From the NCBI RefSeq assembly GCF_014650875.1, contig NZ_BMVU01000001.1, forward strand, positions 434,001-498,000: a stretch of 64,000 nt of DNA, given 5' to 3'. Shown one piece after another: positions 30,722 through 39,481 of the stretch; within the stretch, counting starts at the first letter, position 1, and every line of letters begins with the position of its first letter. The translations under genes were made by a program, and so were the position numbers. The notes under the pieces were generated by a model that was not told the origin of the DNA, searched no databases, and worked only from the letters and a program-made list of their open reading frames with translations. The DNA comes from Streptomyces minutiscleroticus (GTDB lineage: Bacteria > Actinomycetota > Actinomycetes > Streptomycetales > Streptomycetaceae).

Positions 30722-31594
30722 ATGCCCCCCGAGCGGGAAGTTCCGGAAGCCGCCTGGCGAGCACGTCGCCGCGCGGCCCAGGCGAGCGAGCGGGCGGAGC
30801 GGGAGCAGGCCGCCGCCGAGCGCAACGAACGCCTGGCCGCCGACACGGGCCAGGACTTCTACCGGCAGGCCGCGGCCGCGCACCGCAGGGCGGCCGCCGC
30901 CCACCGCAGGACGGCATCCTGCCAGCTGACGACCGCCCGGTTGCACGAGGCGCACGCGAGCAGCCTGCGGGCCTGGCGGACGAGCCGGAGCGGCGACCGC
31001 CCGCGCTTCATGACCGGTGTCGCGAGAGCGTGCGGCACCACGAGCGCGGCCGTCTCCCTCATCGGCCCCGACCGCGCCAGGCTCGCGGTCGCGGCCTCGA
31101 ACGACCGGGCGCACGCCGCCCAGGAGCTGGAGTACCTGCTGGGCGAGGGGCCGGCCCGCGACGCCGCGAACGAGGTCCGCGTGGTCGCCGAGTCCGGCCG
31201 GGCCCTGCAGGAGCACTGGCCCGCGTACGGCCCGGCCCTGCGCGAGATGGGCATCACCGGGGTGATCGCGGCGCCGCTGCACGTGCCCGGCGGGTGCATC
31301 GGGGCCCTCTCCGTCTTCGGCGAGGGGGACGGCATGGCCGGAACCGGGCTCATCGCCGAAGTCGCCGACGCCCTCACCCGTACTGTGTTCCTCGGCCCGG
31401 ACGCGGACCCGGGACTGTACGGTGACACCGACCTGGAGGCCGTCGTGCACCAGGCGGCCGGCATGGTCTCCGTACAGCTCGGCTGCCGGATCGGTGACGC
31501 GCTCGAACTCGTCAAGGCGCGTGCCTTCGCAGAAGGGGAGAGTCTGCGGACGATCGCCGAGCGCATCGTGCGCCGTGAACTGACACTCGGCTGA
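30722..31594 (+). CDS. GAF-ANTAR domain regulator
   Basis: 290 residues. An N-terminal Arg/Glu/Ala-rich helical segment (about 1-75) is followed by a GAF domain (about 90-215, ISLIG-like AAVSLIGPDRARLAVAASND and APLHVPGGCIGALSVF). The C-terminal ANTAR domain is VVHQAAGMVSVQLGCRIGDALELVKARAFAEGESLRTIAERIV. ANTAR domains bind paired hexaloop RNA hairpins and prevent termination. The core Ala and aromatic positions are only partly conserved, so RNA binding should be tested. It begins 24 bp after the CheR-PAS gene. TACCAT (30710-30715) ends six bases before the ATG, so a separate leaderless transcript is possible. Confidence 0.85.
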   Translation: MPPEREVPEAAWRARRRAAQASERAEREQAAAERNERLAADTGQDFYRQAAAAHRRAAAAHRRTASCQLTTARLHEAHASSLRAWRTSRSGDRPRFMTGVARACGTTSAAVSLIGPDRARLAVAASNDRAHAAQELEYLLGEGPARDAANEVRVVAESGRALQEHWPAYGPALREMGITGVIAAPLHVPGGCIGALSVFGEGDGMAGTGLIAEVADALTRTVFLGPDADPGLYGDTDLEAVVHQAAGMVSVQLGCRIGDALELVKARAFAEGESLRTIAERIVRRELTLG

Positions 31595-31646
31595 GACCGG
31601 CCGGGTGTCCCGTCAACGCCACGGACCTAGAGGCGGAAGGGAAACC

Positions 31647-32384
31647 ATGACCACGCCCACGCCGGAGCAGCAACTGGCGCATATGTTCGTCGAGCTTGCC
31701 GGCGGTACGGTCACCGAGCCGTCGGACCCGTCGGGGATCCTGGCGATGCTGGCCGCGCACAGCACGCGCCTCCTGGCCGCCCGCGCCTCCAGCGTGCTGT
31801 ACGTGCCGGACGACCGCGCCCCGCGCCAACTGGCCTCCACGGACCAGGAGCTGCTGCACCTGGAGGAGAGCGCCGTCGAATGGGGGGAGGGGCCCGGGTA
31901 CGACGCCCACCGCTCCGGCCGGCGGGTGCCGGACACCCCGCTGGACTCCGACGAGGCGCACCGCCGCTGGCCGCAGTACGCGCCGCGGGCCGTGAAGCTG
32001 GGGCACCGGCGGGCCGCCGCGCTCCCGCTGCCCGGCCGGTCGGCCGAGCAGCCGGTGCTGGGCGCCCTGATCCTGCTGCGCTCCGACGACACGCCGTTCA
32101 CCGCCGAGGTCCTGACGCTCGGCCAGTCCCTCACGGCCGTCGCGGGGCAGGTGCTGGCCCGCGAGCGCGAGGTCAGCGAGAGCCGCGCCCTGGCCGACCA
32201 GCTGGGCCAGGCGCTGACCAGCCGCGTCATCATCGAGCAGGCCAAGGGGGTGCTGGCCGCCCGGCTCTCCGTCCCGGTCGACGAGGCGTTCCGCCTGCTG
32301 CGCGGATACGCCCGCTCGCACCAGCGGCGCCTTGCCGAGGTGGCCCGCGAGGTGGTCCACGAGGACCTCAAGATCACCGGCTGA
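31647..32384 (+). CDS. GAF-ANTAR domain regulator (second)
   Basis: 245 residues with GAF (about 20-165; ASSVLYVPDDR, AAALPLPGRSAEQPVLGALILLRS) and canonical ANTAR (about 195-240; SRVIIEQAKGVLAARLSVPVDEAFRLLRGYARSHQRRLAEVAREVV). It should sense a small ligand through GAF and act on nascent RNA. ATG 31647 follows GGAAGGGAAA. The in-frame start at 31605 has none. With the preceding CheB, CheR-PAS and GAF-ANTAR genes it makes a four-gene, same-strand signalling block, and it is the strongest RNA-binding candidate of the pair. Confidence 0.9.
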   Translation: MTTPTPEQQLAHMFVELAGGTVTEPSDPSGILAMLAAHSTRLLAARASSVLYVPDDRAPRQLASTDQELLHLEESAVEWGEGPGYDAHRSGRRVPDTPLDSDEAHRRWPQYAPRAVKLGHRRAAALPLPGRSAEQPVLGALILLRSDDTPFTAEVLTLGQSLTAVAGQVLAREREVSESRALADQLGQALTSRVIIEQAKGVLAARLSVPVDEAFRLLRGYARSHQRRLAEVAREVVHEDLKITG

Positions 32385-32404
32385 CCGGGGGCGGGGCGCG
32401 GGAC

Positions 32405-33127
32405 TCAGCCGAGGACCGCGTCCACGAACCGCCGCCGGTCCGCCGCGTGCTGCTGCAGCCACAGCCCCACCTGGTGCCCGGCGTCCGGCAGGTCCAGCCG
32501 CGCGAAGTCGGCGCCCTCGGTGAGCGCGGCGGCGACGGCCCCGGTCACCTCGGGCGGGATCACCTCGTCGGTGCCGGGCACGGCGAGGACCGCCCGGCCG
32601 GTGTACCGCCGCAGCGCGTCGAGCGCGGGGGAGTCGCGCCAGCTGCCGGGCGTACGGATGAGGGTGCTGAACGGCCCGTCGCCCGTCCCGAAGGGCAGGG
32701 ACCAGGCCGCCGCCGCGTAGACGGCGGGCGCGCACAGGCCCAGCGCCACCACCCGGCTCCCGAAGTGCCCGGCCAGGTCGGCGACCGTCTGGCCGCTCAT
32801 GCTGAAACCCACCACGACCAGCGGCCCGTCCGCCGGCACGCGCGCCCCGACGACGGAGACCGCCTGCTCGAACCGTCCCCGCAGGCTCAGCCCGCGCTGC
32901 TCCCCGGTGCTGTCCCCGTGCCCGGAGAAGTCGAAGGCCAGCCCGCGCAGGCCGCGCGCCGCGAACTCCTCGAGCAGCGGGAGCAGCCGCTCCTTGCTGC
33001 CGTGCCCGGCTCCGTGCAGCAGGACGGCGGTGGCCGGCCGCGCGCCGTCCGCGCCGGCGGGCACCGCCTCCACCCCGCTGAGGCGCTCTCCGTCGTGGTC
33101 GTGTGTGAAGGGGATCAGCTCGGTCAT
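32405..33127 (-). CDS. Alpha/beta hydrolase
   Basis: 240 residues. The oxyanion motif LLHGAGHG, the nucleophile elbow GFSMSG, the acid in VPGTDEVIPPE and the His in PDAGHQVG make a complete hydrolase triad. The substrate cannot be told. The closest general resemblance is to dienelactone hydrolase/lysophospholipase-like esterases. It is convergent with the ANTAR gene, only 20 bp apart. ATG 33127 is preferred over 33136 because GGAGGG lies just upstream, although its spacing is short. Confidence 0.85.
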   Translation of the reverse strand: MTELIPFTHDHDGERLSGVEAVPAGADGARPATAVLLHGAGHGSKERLLPLLEEFAARGLRGLAFDFSGHGDSTGEQRGLSLRGRFEQAVSVVGARVPADGPLVVVGFSMSGQTVADLAGHFGSRVVALGLCAPAVYAAAAWSLPFGTGDGPFSTLIRTPGSWRDSPALDALRRYTGRAVLAVPGTDEVIPPEVTGAVAAALTEGADFARLDLPDAGHQVGLWLQQHAADRRRFVDAVLG

Positions 33128-33329
33128 GCCCTCCATTCACTCACGCCCCACGGGGCCGCGGTCCACCCCTCCCGGCCGTTATTCGCTACCGCGGGGACGC
33201 CGCCCCCGGCAGACTGGAGTTACGCTCGACGCACGGACAACTACTCTCCGCGCACCGGCGGGCCGGTGCCGACACCCGCGCCGCGCCGGACACCTCAAGG
33301 TCCCACACCCCCGTTCAAGGAGATCCGCC

Positions 33330-33635
33330 ATGGGTGCCTTGATCACTACGGCGACCCTCGTCCTGGTCGTCCTGGGCTTCGGCGAACCGCTCTGGTGGCT
33401 CGCCGCCTGCGCCCTGCTCCTCCTCTACGCCCTGTACGGCCGCCCCGGACGGCGCTCGTCCACCCGCTCCTCGTACGGCAGCGGCGTCCCGGCGGCCCCG
33501 CAGACGCGGTTCGACACCAGCTACCGCGCCTACCGCGAGCGCCGCGACCGCCAGGCCAGGTACGAGCGCCGCTACCGCCGCGAGCGTCCCGTCGAGGCCC
33601 GGCGGCAGGAGCGCCAGGGAGGCGGCCGGGCGTAG
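33330..33635 (+). CDS. Small membrane protein with basic tail
   Basis: 101 residues. There are two short or one long hydrophobic stretch (LITTATLVLVVLGFGEPLWWLAACALLLLYALYG, residues 4-38). The tail is rich in Arg/Tyr/Gln (YRAYRERRDRQARYERRYRRERP) and would sit in the cytoplasm. AAGGAG at 33317-33322 fixes the ATG. I do not recognise a function. It converges on glnA with a 19-bp terminator stem between them. Confidence 0.75.
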   Translation: MGALITTATLVLVVLGFGEPLWWLAACALLLLYALYGRPGRRSSTRSSYGSGVPAAPQTRFDTSYRAYRERRDRQARYERRYRRERPVEARRQERQGGGRA

Positions 33636-33690
33636 CACGGGACGAGGCCCCGTCCCCACCCGAAGGGCGGCGACGGGGCCTCGTCCCGTG
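33636..33690. terminator. Bidirectional terminator between the small membrane protein gene and glnA
   Basis: CACGGGACGAGGCCCCGTC (33636-33654) and GACGGGGCCTCGTCCCGTG (33672-33690) are perfect 19-bp complements around a 17-base loop, in a convergent intergenic space. Confidence 0.9.
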
Positions 33691-33740
33691 AACCGTGCGG
33701 CGCGGCGCACGCGGTGCGTCCGCGCGGGTCCGGCTGCCGA

Positions 33741-35150
33741 TCACACGTCGAAGTAGAGCTCGAACTCGTGCGGGTGCGGACGCAGCTGCAGCGGCGCGAT
33801 CTCGTTCGTGCGCTTGTAGTCGATCCACGTCTCGATCAGGTCGGACGTGAAGACGTCGCCCTGGAGCAGGAACTCGTGGTCGGCCTCCAGCGAGTCGAGG
33901 ACGGCCGGGAGCGAGGTCGGGACCTGCGGGACGCCCGCGTGCTCCTCGGGGGCCAGCTCGTAGAGGTCCTTGTCGATCGGTTCGGCCGGCTCGATCTTGT
34001 TCTTGATGCCGTCGAGGCCGGCGAGCAGCAGCGCCGAGAAGGCCAGGTACGGGTTGCCGGAGGAGTCCGGGGCGCGGAACTCGACGCGCTTGGCCTTCGG
34101 GTTGGAGCCGGTGATCGGGATGCGCATGGCCGCGGAGCGGTTGCGCTGCGAGTACACCAGGTTGACCGGGGCCTCGAAGCCGGGCACCAGGCGGTGGTAG
34201 GAGTTCACCGTCGGGTTGGTGAAGGCCAGCAGCGACGGGGCGTGCTTGAGGATGCCGCCGATGTAGTAGCGGGCGGTGTCGGACAGGCCCGCGTAGCCGG
34301 CCTCGTCGTAGAAGAGCGGGGAGCCGCCCTGCCACAGCGACTGGTGGACGTGCATGCCCGAGCCGTTGTCACCGAAGATCGGCTTCGGCATGAAGGTCGC
34401 GGTCTTGCCGTTGCGCCAGGCCACGTTCTTCACGATGTACTTGAAGAGCTGGAGGTCGTCGGCGGCGGCGAGCAGCGTGTTGAACTTGTAGTTGATCTCG
34501 GCCTGGCCCGCGGTGCCCACCTCGTGGTGCTGGCGCTCGATCTGCAGGCCGGCCTTCTCCAGCTCCAGGGAGATCTCGGCGCGCAGGTCGGCGAAGTGGT
34601 CGACCGGCGGGGCCGGGAAGTAGCCGCCCTTGTAGCGGACCTTGTAGCCGCGGTTGTCCTCGACGGCCCCGGTGTTCCAGGCGCCCGCCTCGGAGTCGAT
34701 GTGGTAGTACGCCTCGTTCTCGGCGGTCTTGAAGCGCACGCTGTCGAAGACGTAGAACTCGGCCTCGGGGCCGAAGAAGGCGGTGTCGGCGATGCCGGTG
34801 GAGGCGAGGTATGCCTCGGCCTTCTTCGCCACGTTGCGCGGGTCGCGGGAGTACTGCTCGCCCGTGATCGGGTCGTGGATGAAGAAGTTGATGTTGACCG
34901 TCTTGTCGCGGCGGAAGGGGTCGACGCGCGCGGTGGACAGGTCGGCGCGGAGCGCCATGTCGGACTCGTGGATGGCCTGGAAGCCTCGGATCGAGGAGCC
35001 GTCGAACGCCAGCTCCTCGGACGGGTCGAAGGTCGCGGCCGGCACCGTGAAGTGCTGCATCACGCCCGGCAGGTCGCAGAAGCGGACGTCGACGAACTTG
35101 ACGTCCTCGTCCGCGATGAACTTCTTGGCCTCGTCGGCGTTCTGGAACAT
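33741..35150 (-). CDS. glnA: Glutamine synthetase type I-beta
   Basis: 469 residues, the major dodecameric glutamine synthetase. GSI motifs: [91 protein letters not shown] and [10 protein letters not shown]. The adenylylation site is Tyr397 ([11 protein letters not shown]), so GlnE-type control is expected. ATG 35150 is preceded by GGAGGAG. The open frame extends upstream to 35552, but that stretch includes the operator and is not coding. The promoter region carries a near-consensus four-box GlnR operator 99 bp upstream. Confidence 0.98.
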   Translation of the reverse strand: MFQNADEAKKFIADEDVKFVDVRFCDLPGVMQHFTVPAATFDPSEELAFDGSSIRGFQAIHESDMALRADLSTARVDPFRRDKTVNINFFIHDPITGEQYSRDPRNVAKKAEAYLASTGIADTAFFGPEAEFYVFDSVRFKTAENEAYYHIDSEAGAWNTGAVEDNRGYKVRYKGGYFPAPPVDHFADLRAEISLELEKAGLQIERQHHEVGTAGQAEINYKFNTLLAAADDLQLFKYIVKNVAWRNGKTATFMPKPIFGDNGSGMHVHQSLWQGGSPLFYDEAGYAGLSDTARYYIGGILKHAPSLLAFTNPTVNSYHRLVPGFEAPVNLVYSQRNRSAAMRIPITGSNPKAKRVEFRAPDSSGNPYLAFSALLLAGLDGIKNKIEPAEPIDKDLYELAPEEHAGVPQVPTSLPAVLDSLEADHEFLLQGDVFTSDLIETWIDYKRTNEIAPLQLRPHPHEFELYFDV

Positions 35151-35249
35151 CCAGCTCCTCCTACTCCCGGCCCGCCTCGGACCGGGGTGGTAGTTCGTTC
35201 GTGCGGCCAGTGCGGTGGCACACGCTGGACCCGACCATAGGGACGGGGG

Positions 35250-35287
35250 ATTTCTCCAGCATGACTCATTTGTTTCGGAGAAGTTAA
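35250..35287 (-). promoter_or_regulatory. GlnR operator of glnA (four boxes, 38 bp)
   Basis: Minus strand from 35287: TTAAC, 6 bp, GAAAC, 6 bp, GTCAT, 6 bp, GAAAT. All four boxes match the GlnR consensus well and the spacings are exact. It ends 99 bp before the glnA ATG. GlnR binding at the glnA promoter is established in Streptomyces. Confidence 0.9.
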
Positions 35288-35362
35288 CCGGAGTGGCGCC
35301 GCCGGGCCGCCCCGTCCACCCCGCCCGGCGGGCACCGCGCCCCGGCGCAGTACCGTGGACGG

Positions 35363-35830
35363 GTGGACAACAGGCAAGCAATCGGATCGTGGCTCTCCGG
35401 ACCGCGCGCGGCCGCGGAGGACGCGGGTGTCGACTTCGGCTACCGGGGCGAGCAGCTCGGCCTCCCCGAGCACGGACCGGGTTCGATCGCCCGTCCCGGG
35501 CGGCGCCTGGGGGCCCTCGCCGTCGACTGGGCCCTGTGCCTGCTGATCGCATACGGCCTCCTCGCCGACGGTTACGACCAGACGACGAGCAACTGGGCGC
35601 TGCTCGTCTTCTTCGTCCTGAGCGTCCTCACCGTCGGCACGGTGGGCTTCACGCCGGGCAAGCGCCTGTTCGGCCTGCGGGTGGTCGCCGAGGGCACCGG
35701 CCGCGTCAGCCCGGCCCGCGGGCTGCTGCGCACCGTCCTGCTGTGCCTCGCGATCCCCGCCCTCGTCTGGGACCGCGACGGCCGCGGCCTGCACGACCGC
35801 CTGGCCCGCACGGTCGAGGTACGGAGCTGA
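35363..35830 (+). CDS. RDD-family membrane protein
   Basis: 155 residues. The RDD signature appears as [24 protein letters not shown] with a further helix pair ([31 protein letters not shown]) and the terminal [18 protein letters not shown]. This small membrane family has been linked to transport or envelope roles, none certain. The GTG start has no ribosome site. TACCGT (35351-35356) ends six bases before it, pointing to a leaderless mRNA. It is divergent from glnA. Confidence 0.85.
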   Translation: MDNRQAIGSWLSGPRAAAEDAGVDFGYRGEQLGLPEHGPGSIARPGRRLGALAVDWALCLLIAYGLLADGYDQTTSNWALLVFFVLSVLTVGTVGFTPGKRLFGLRVVAEGTGRVSPARGLLRTVLLCLAIPALVWDRDGRGLHDRLARTVEVRS

Positions 35831-35912
35831 CCCCGCCGGGGCCGGGGCGCGGGCCCCGGTCCGGGGGCCCCGTACGGCGTGCCGGGAGTCCACGGCGTGC
35901 GCGGGAAAGGAA

Positions 35913-35949
35913 GAGGGGCGCCCGGGAACGTCGTTCCCGGGCGCCCCTC
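35913..35949. terminator. Bidirectional terminator between RDD and DUF4191 genes
   Basis: GAGGGGCGCCCGGGAAC (35913-35929) and GTTCCCGGGCGCCCCTC (35933-35949) are a perfect 17-bp stem with a 3-base loop between convergent genes. Confidence 0.9.
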
Positions 35950-35965
35950 GCCGTGTCCGGCGCTG

Positions 35966-36667
35966 TCAGCGCATCTTCGGTCCGCCGCGCGGCATCCGCA
36001 TGCCCTTGGGCATCGGGCCCTTCGGCAGCGGCATGTTGCTCATCAGGTCGCCCAGCGCGCGCAGGCGGTCGTTGGTCGCGGTGACCTGCGGGCCGCTGAG
36101 GACGCGGGGCAGCTTCAGCATGGTCGTGCGGACCTTCTTCAGCGGCACCTGGCCCTCGCCGTTGCCCACGACGATGTCGTGCACCGGCACGTCCGCCACG
36201 ATGCGGTTCATCTTCTTCTTCTCGGCGGCCAGCAGGCTCTTCACCCGGTTCGGGTTGCCCTCGGCGACCAGCACGATGCCGGCCTTGCCGACGGCCCGGT
36301 GCACCACGTCCTGGCTGCGGTTCATGGCCACCGCCGGGGTCGTCGTCCAGCCGCGCCCGACGTTGTCGAGGACGGCCGCGGCGGCGCCCGGCTGGCCCTC
36401 CATCTGCCCGAAGGCGGCACGCTCGGCCCGGCGCCCGAAGACGATCGCCGTCGCGAGGAAGGCGAGCAGGAGGCCGAGAATGCCGAGATAGACCGGGTGA
36501 CCGATCAAGAAGCCGATCGCGAGGAAGACACCAAGGGTGACGATGCCGACAGCCGCGAGTACAAGACCGATCTTCGAATCGGCCTTGCGGGTCATCTTGT
36601 AGGTCAGGGCGATCTGCTTGAGCCGCCCGGGGTTCGCAGCGTCCGCTGCGGGTTCCTTCCTCGCCAT
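35966..36667 (-). CDS. DUF4191 membrane protein
   Basis: 233 residues. A basic start (LKQIALTYKMTRKADSKIG) precedes two membrane helices (IGLVLAAVGIVTLGVFLAIGFLIG and VYLGILGLLLAFLATAIVF). The cytoplasmic C-terminal domain includes GWTTTPAVAMNRSQDVVHRAVGKAGIVLV and ends in a Met/Pro/Arg/Lys tail. This protein is found next to lipA in many actinobacteria, and the conserved link with lipoate genes suggests, without proof, a role near that pathway. TAGACT on the minus strand ends seven bases before the ATG with no ribosome site, so it is probably leaderless. Confidence 0.88.
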   Translation of the reverse strand: MARKEPAADAANPGRLKQIALTYKMTRKADSKIGLVLAAVGIVTLGVFLAIGFLIGHPVYLGILGLLLAFLATAIVFGRRAERAAFGQMEGQPGAAAAVLDNVGRGWTTTPAVAMNRSQDVVHRAVGKAGIVLVAEGNPNRVKSLLAAEKKKMNRIVADVPVHDIVVGNGEGQVPLKKVRTTMLKLPRVLSGPQVTATNDRLRALGDLMSNMPLPKGPMPKGMRMPRGGPKMR

Positions 36668-36804
36668 GCTCTGAAGTCTACGTGTCCCCCACGGGGCGGA
36701 CGACGTCAGGAGGCCGGTGGTGCCGTCCGCGGAAACGATCGGTACCGAACCGGTACGGGACCAGTAGGGGTCCGTAATGATCGGTGACCGGTCGGAGCCG
36801 GACG

Positions 36805-37008
36805 CTACGGGCGGGTGGCCAGACCGGCCTGTTCGAACACGCGCTGCGCCTCGACCCTGTCCTTGGCGCGGCGGCGGTCCTCCAGGACCGACGTCCAGGC
36901 GTTGCGGCGGGCGGTGCGCTGACCGCCGCTCATGAGGAGGGACTCGACGGCACGGAGTGCATCGGTGAACGACGGGATCGCGGTGGCGCGGACGGGCGCG
37001 GCCTGCAT
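36805..37008 (-). CDS. Conserved small hypothetical protein
   Basis: 67 residues, basic, one helical block (FTDALRAVESLLMSGGQRTARRNAWTSVLEDRRRAKDRVEAQRVFEQAG) without membrane segment. GAGGGGGGA lies about nine bases before ATG 37008. An earlier in-frame start at 37038 has no ribosome site. The codon pattern and compact helical sequence support coding. The function is unknown. Confidence 0.7.
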   Translation of the reverse strand: MQAAPVRATAIPSFTDALRAVESLLMSGGQRTARRNAWTSVLEDRRRAKDRVEAQRVFEQAGLATRP

Positions 37009-37148
37009 GGTGGAGGTCCCCCCTCGGGATGGCGGCACTGGGTGAAGCTCTACGTGCGTGAGTCCAGGGTCACTGATTGGTGTTACCAGGGCGTGACCTG
37101 GCGGTCAAACGCCCATGAAGCCCCCATGTCGCGGCCCGGAGCGCGGGC

Positions 37149-37193
37149 GCGGCCCCGGCACCGCTCCCCATCTGCGGGAACGGCCGGGGCCGC
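37149..37193 (-). terminator. Terminator of lipA
   Basis: GCGGCCCCGGC (37149-37159) and GCCGGGGCCGC (37183-37193) form an 11-bp stem 90 bases after the lipA stop. The rest of 37009-37282 shows no gene. Confidence 0.6.
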
Positions 37194-37282
37194 GGCGTCT
37201 CGGACACTACTGGGAAGTAGCCTCTTGTGCGCGAATTCACACGGAAGGCGGAGCCCCCGTGCGGGGCACGGCTGACGGCGCG

Positions 37283-38248
37283 TCAGACGGCCTGCGAGGC
37301 GACGTACGCACCGCGCTTCTCGACCGCCATCTGGTAGAGGCGCCCGGCGCGGTACGAGGAGCGCACCAGCGGGCCCGACATCACACCGGAGAAGCCGATC
37401 TGCTCGGCCTCCTCCTTCAGCTCCACGAACTCGTTCGGCTTGACCCAGCGCTCCACCGGGTGGTGGCGGACGCTCGGCCGCAGGTACTGCGTGATGGTGA
37501 TCAGCTCGCAGCCGGCCTCGTGCAGCTGGCGCAGCGCCTCGCCGACCTCCTCGCGGGTCTCGCCCATGCCGAGGATCAGGTTCGACTTGGTGACCAGGCC
37601 GTGGTCGCGGGCCTCGGTGATGACCTTCAGGGAGCGCTCGTAGCGGAAGCCGGGGCGGATGCGCTTGAAGATCCGCGGGACCGTCTCGACGTTGTGCGCG
37701 AAGACCTCGGGGCGGGAGGCGAAGACCTCCGCCAGCAGCTCCGGGACGGCGTTGAAGTCGGGGGCGAGCAGCTCGACCTTGGTGCGGCCGCCCTCGCGGT
37801 CCGCCGTCTGCGCGTGGATCTGGCGCACGGTCTCGGCGTACAGCCAGGCGCCGCCGTCCTCCAGGTCGTCGCGGGCGACGCCGGTGATCGTGGCGTAGTT
37901 CAGGTCCATCGTGACGACGGACTCGCCGACACGGCGCGGCTCGTCGCGGTCGAGCGCCTCGGGCTTGCCCGTGTCGATCTGGCAGAAGTCGCAGCGCCGG
38001 GTGCACTGGTCACCGCCGATGAGGAAGGTGGCCTCGCGGTCCTCCCAGCACTCGTAGATGTTGGGGCAGCCGGCTTCCTGGCAGACCGTGTGCAGGCCCT
38101 CGCTCTTCACGAGGTTCTGCATCTTGGTGTACTCGGGGCCCATTTTCGCCCGCGTCTTGATCCACTCGGGCTTGCGCTCGATGGGGGTCTGGGCGTTCCG
38201 GACCTCCAGGCGCAGCATCTTGCGTCCGTCGGGTGCGACTGCGGACAC
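37283..38248 (-). CDS. lipA: Lipoyl synthase
   Basis: 321 residues, radical-SAM enzyme inserting two sulfurs into octanoyl groups on lipoyl domains. The auxiliary-cluster motif appears as [12 protein letters not shown] and the radical-SAM cluster as [14 protein letters not shown]-like [37 protein letters not shown] and the C-terminal RSSYRAG motif are all present. GTG 38248 with AGGGAG upstream is used. An overlapping ATG at 38250 is out of frame. It acts after LipB, encoded 166 bp upstream, and its client proteins are the SucB/AceF-type E2 at 53594-55447. Confidence 0.97.
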   Translation of the reverse strand: MSAVAPDGRKMLRLEVRNAQTPIERKPEWIKTRAKMGPEYTKMQNLVKSEGLHTVCQEAGCPNIYECWEDREATFLIGGDQCTRRCDFCQIDTGKPEALDRDEPRRVGESVVTMDLNYATITGVARDDLEDGGAWLYAETVRQIHAQTADREGGRTKVELLAPDFNAVPELLAEVFASRPEVFAHNVETVPRIFKRIRPGFRYERSLKVITEARDHGLVTKSNLILGMGETREEVGEALRQLHEAGCELITITQYLRPSVRHHPVERWVKPNEFVELKEEAEQIGFSGVMSGPLVRSSYRAGRLYQMAVEKRGAYVASQAV

Positions 38249-38414
38249 ATCGGCTCCCTGTAGCTTCGATTCGTGGGCGTACCTCAGGGTACGCCCGTTG
38301 ATTGCGCGGCCGGACGGCCGGGTGCCGGCCGCACTGCCCCTTGAGGCAACCCCGGCCCCGCGGGGCGCATTCCCCCGCGCCGGACCGGGGTCCCACCGCG
38401 GGCCGTGGCCCGCG

Positions 38415-39212
38415 TCACACCGTGGCGCGCTCGACCTCGCGCGGCTTGAGCTCGGCGTTCTCCAGCACCTCGCGCAGGTGGCGCTCCACCACCGGCAGGA
38501 CCTCCTCGACCGTGACGTCGCGGCCCAGCTCGTTGGCCAGCGAGGTGACGCCCGCGTCGCGGATGCCGCACGGGATGATCCGGTCGAACCAGGCGTTGTC
38601 CGGGTTCACGTTGAACGAGAAGCCGTGCATCGTGACGCCCTTGGCGACGCGGATGCCGATGGCGGCGATCTTGCGGTCCTCGCGGCGCTGGCCCGCGTTG
38701 GAGGGCGCGTACTCCGGGCCGTTCAGGCGCGGGTCGAACTCCTCGTCCGTCAGGCGCGGGTCGAAGTCCAGGGACAGGCCGCCGAGCGACGGGCGCTGCT
38801 CGACGGGGTCGCCGAGGACCCAGACGCCGCTGCGGCCCTCGACCCGGGTGGTCTCCAGGCCGAACTCCGTACACGTGCGGATCAGGGCCTCCTCCAGGCG
38901 GCGCACGTGGGCGACGACGTCCACCGGGCGCGGCAGCTTCTGGATCGGGTAGCCCACGAGCTGGCCCGGGCCGTGCCAGGTGATCTTGCCGCCGCGGTCC
39001 ACGTCGATGACCGGCGTGCCGTCCAGCGGCCGCTCGCTGTCCTCGGTGCGCCGCCCGGCCGTGTAGACCGGCGGGTGCTCCAGCAGCAGGCAGGTGTCGG
39101 GGATCTCGTCCTGGAAGCGGGCGGCGTGCACACGGCGCTGCTCGTCCCACGCCTCCTGGTACTCCACGGCGTCCGGGCCGAACCCCATGCGGACGAACCG
39201 CAACTCACTCAC
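38415..39212 (-). CDS. lipB: Octanoyl-[acyl-carrier-protein]:protein octanoyltransferase
   Basis: 265 residues. It transfers octanoate from ACP to the lipoyl lysine of E2 proteins. Visible family features: [32 protein letters not shown], the catalytic Lys in [11 protein letters not shown] and the catalytic Cys in [17 protein letters not shown] 39212 has GAGGAGG upstream and is preferred to the start at 39257, which would add 15 residues ([14 protein letters not shown]) not typical of LipB. It pairs with lipA downstream for de novo lipoate synthesis. Confidence 0.95.
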   Translation of the reverse strand: MSELRFVRMGFGPDAVEYQEAWDEQRRVHAARFQDEIPDTCLLLEHPPVYTAGRRTEDSERPLDGTPVIDVDRGGKITWHGPGQLVGYPIQKLPRPVDVVAHVRRLEEALIRTCTEFGLETTRVEGRSGVWVLGDPVEQRPSLGGLSLDFDPRLTDEEFDPRLNGPEYAPSNAGQRREDRKIAAIGIRVAKGVTMHGFSFNVNPDNAWFDRIIPCGIRDAGVTSLANELGRDVTVEEVLPVVERHLREVLENAELKPREVERATV

Positions 39213-39481
39213 GGCAAGCGCCTCCTCTTCAGCGGCCGCGGGCCCGGAGACCGTCACCCCGGGTCTGCGTAAGGCACGAAAGATGCCCTTGCCACTGTAC
39301 GACCGCCCGCCGTCCGTCAGCCGCGCGGGCGATACTCACCCGATTGGATGAATGGACGTGGAAGTGTGCGAGTCCCTGACTACGGAACGCTACATTCGCG
39401 CCGTTCATGAGGCCAATGAGGGCTGCTTGAGGCACGGCGGCCGACCTCGCCGACGCCGGAAGGCAGGAGATCGCACCGCAG

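Noticed and set aside
39352..39481. Possible small gene starting ATG 39352 before the NsdA-like gene
   Set aside because: The frame runs into and out of register with the regulator gene, has no ribosome site and reads as a divergent promoter region.
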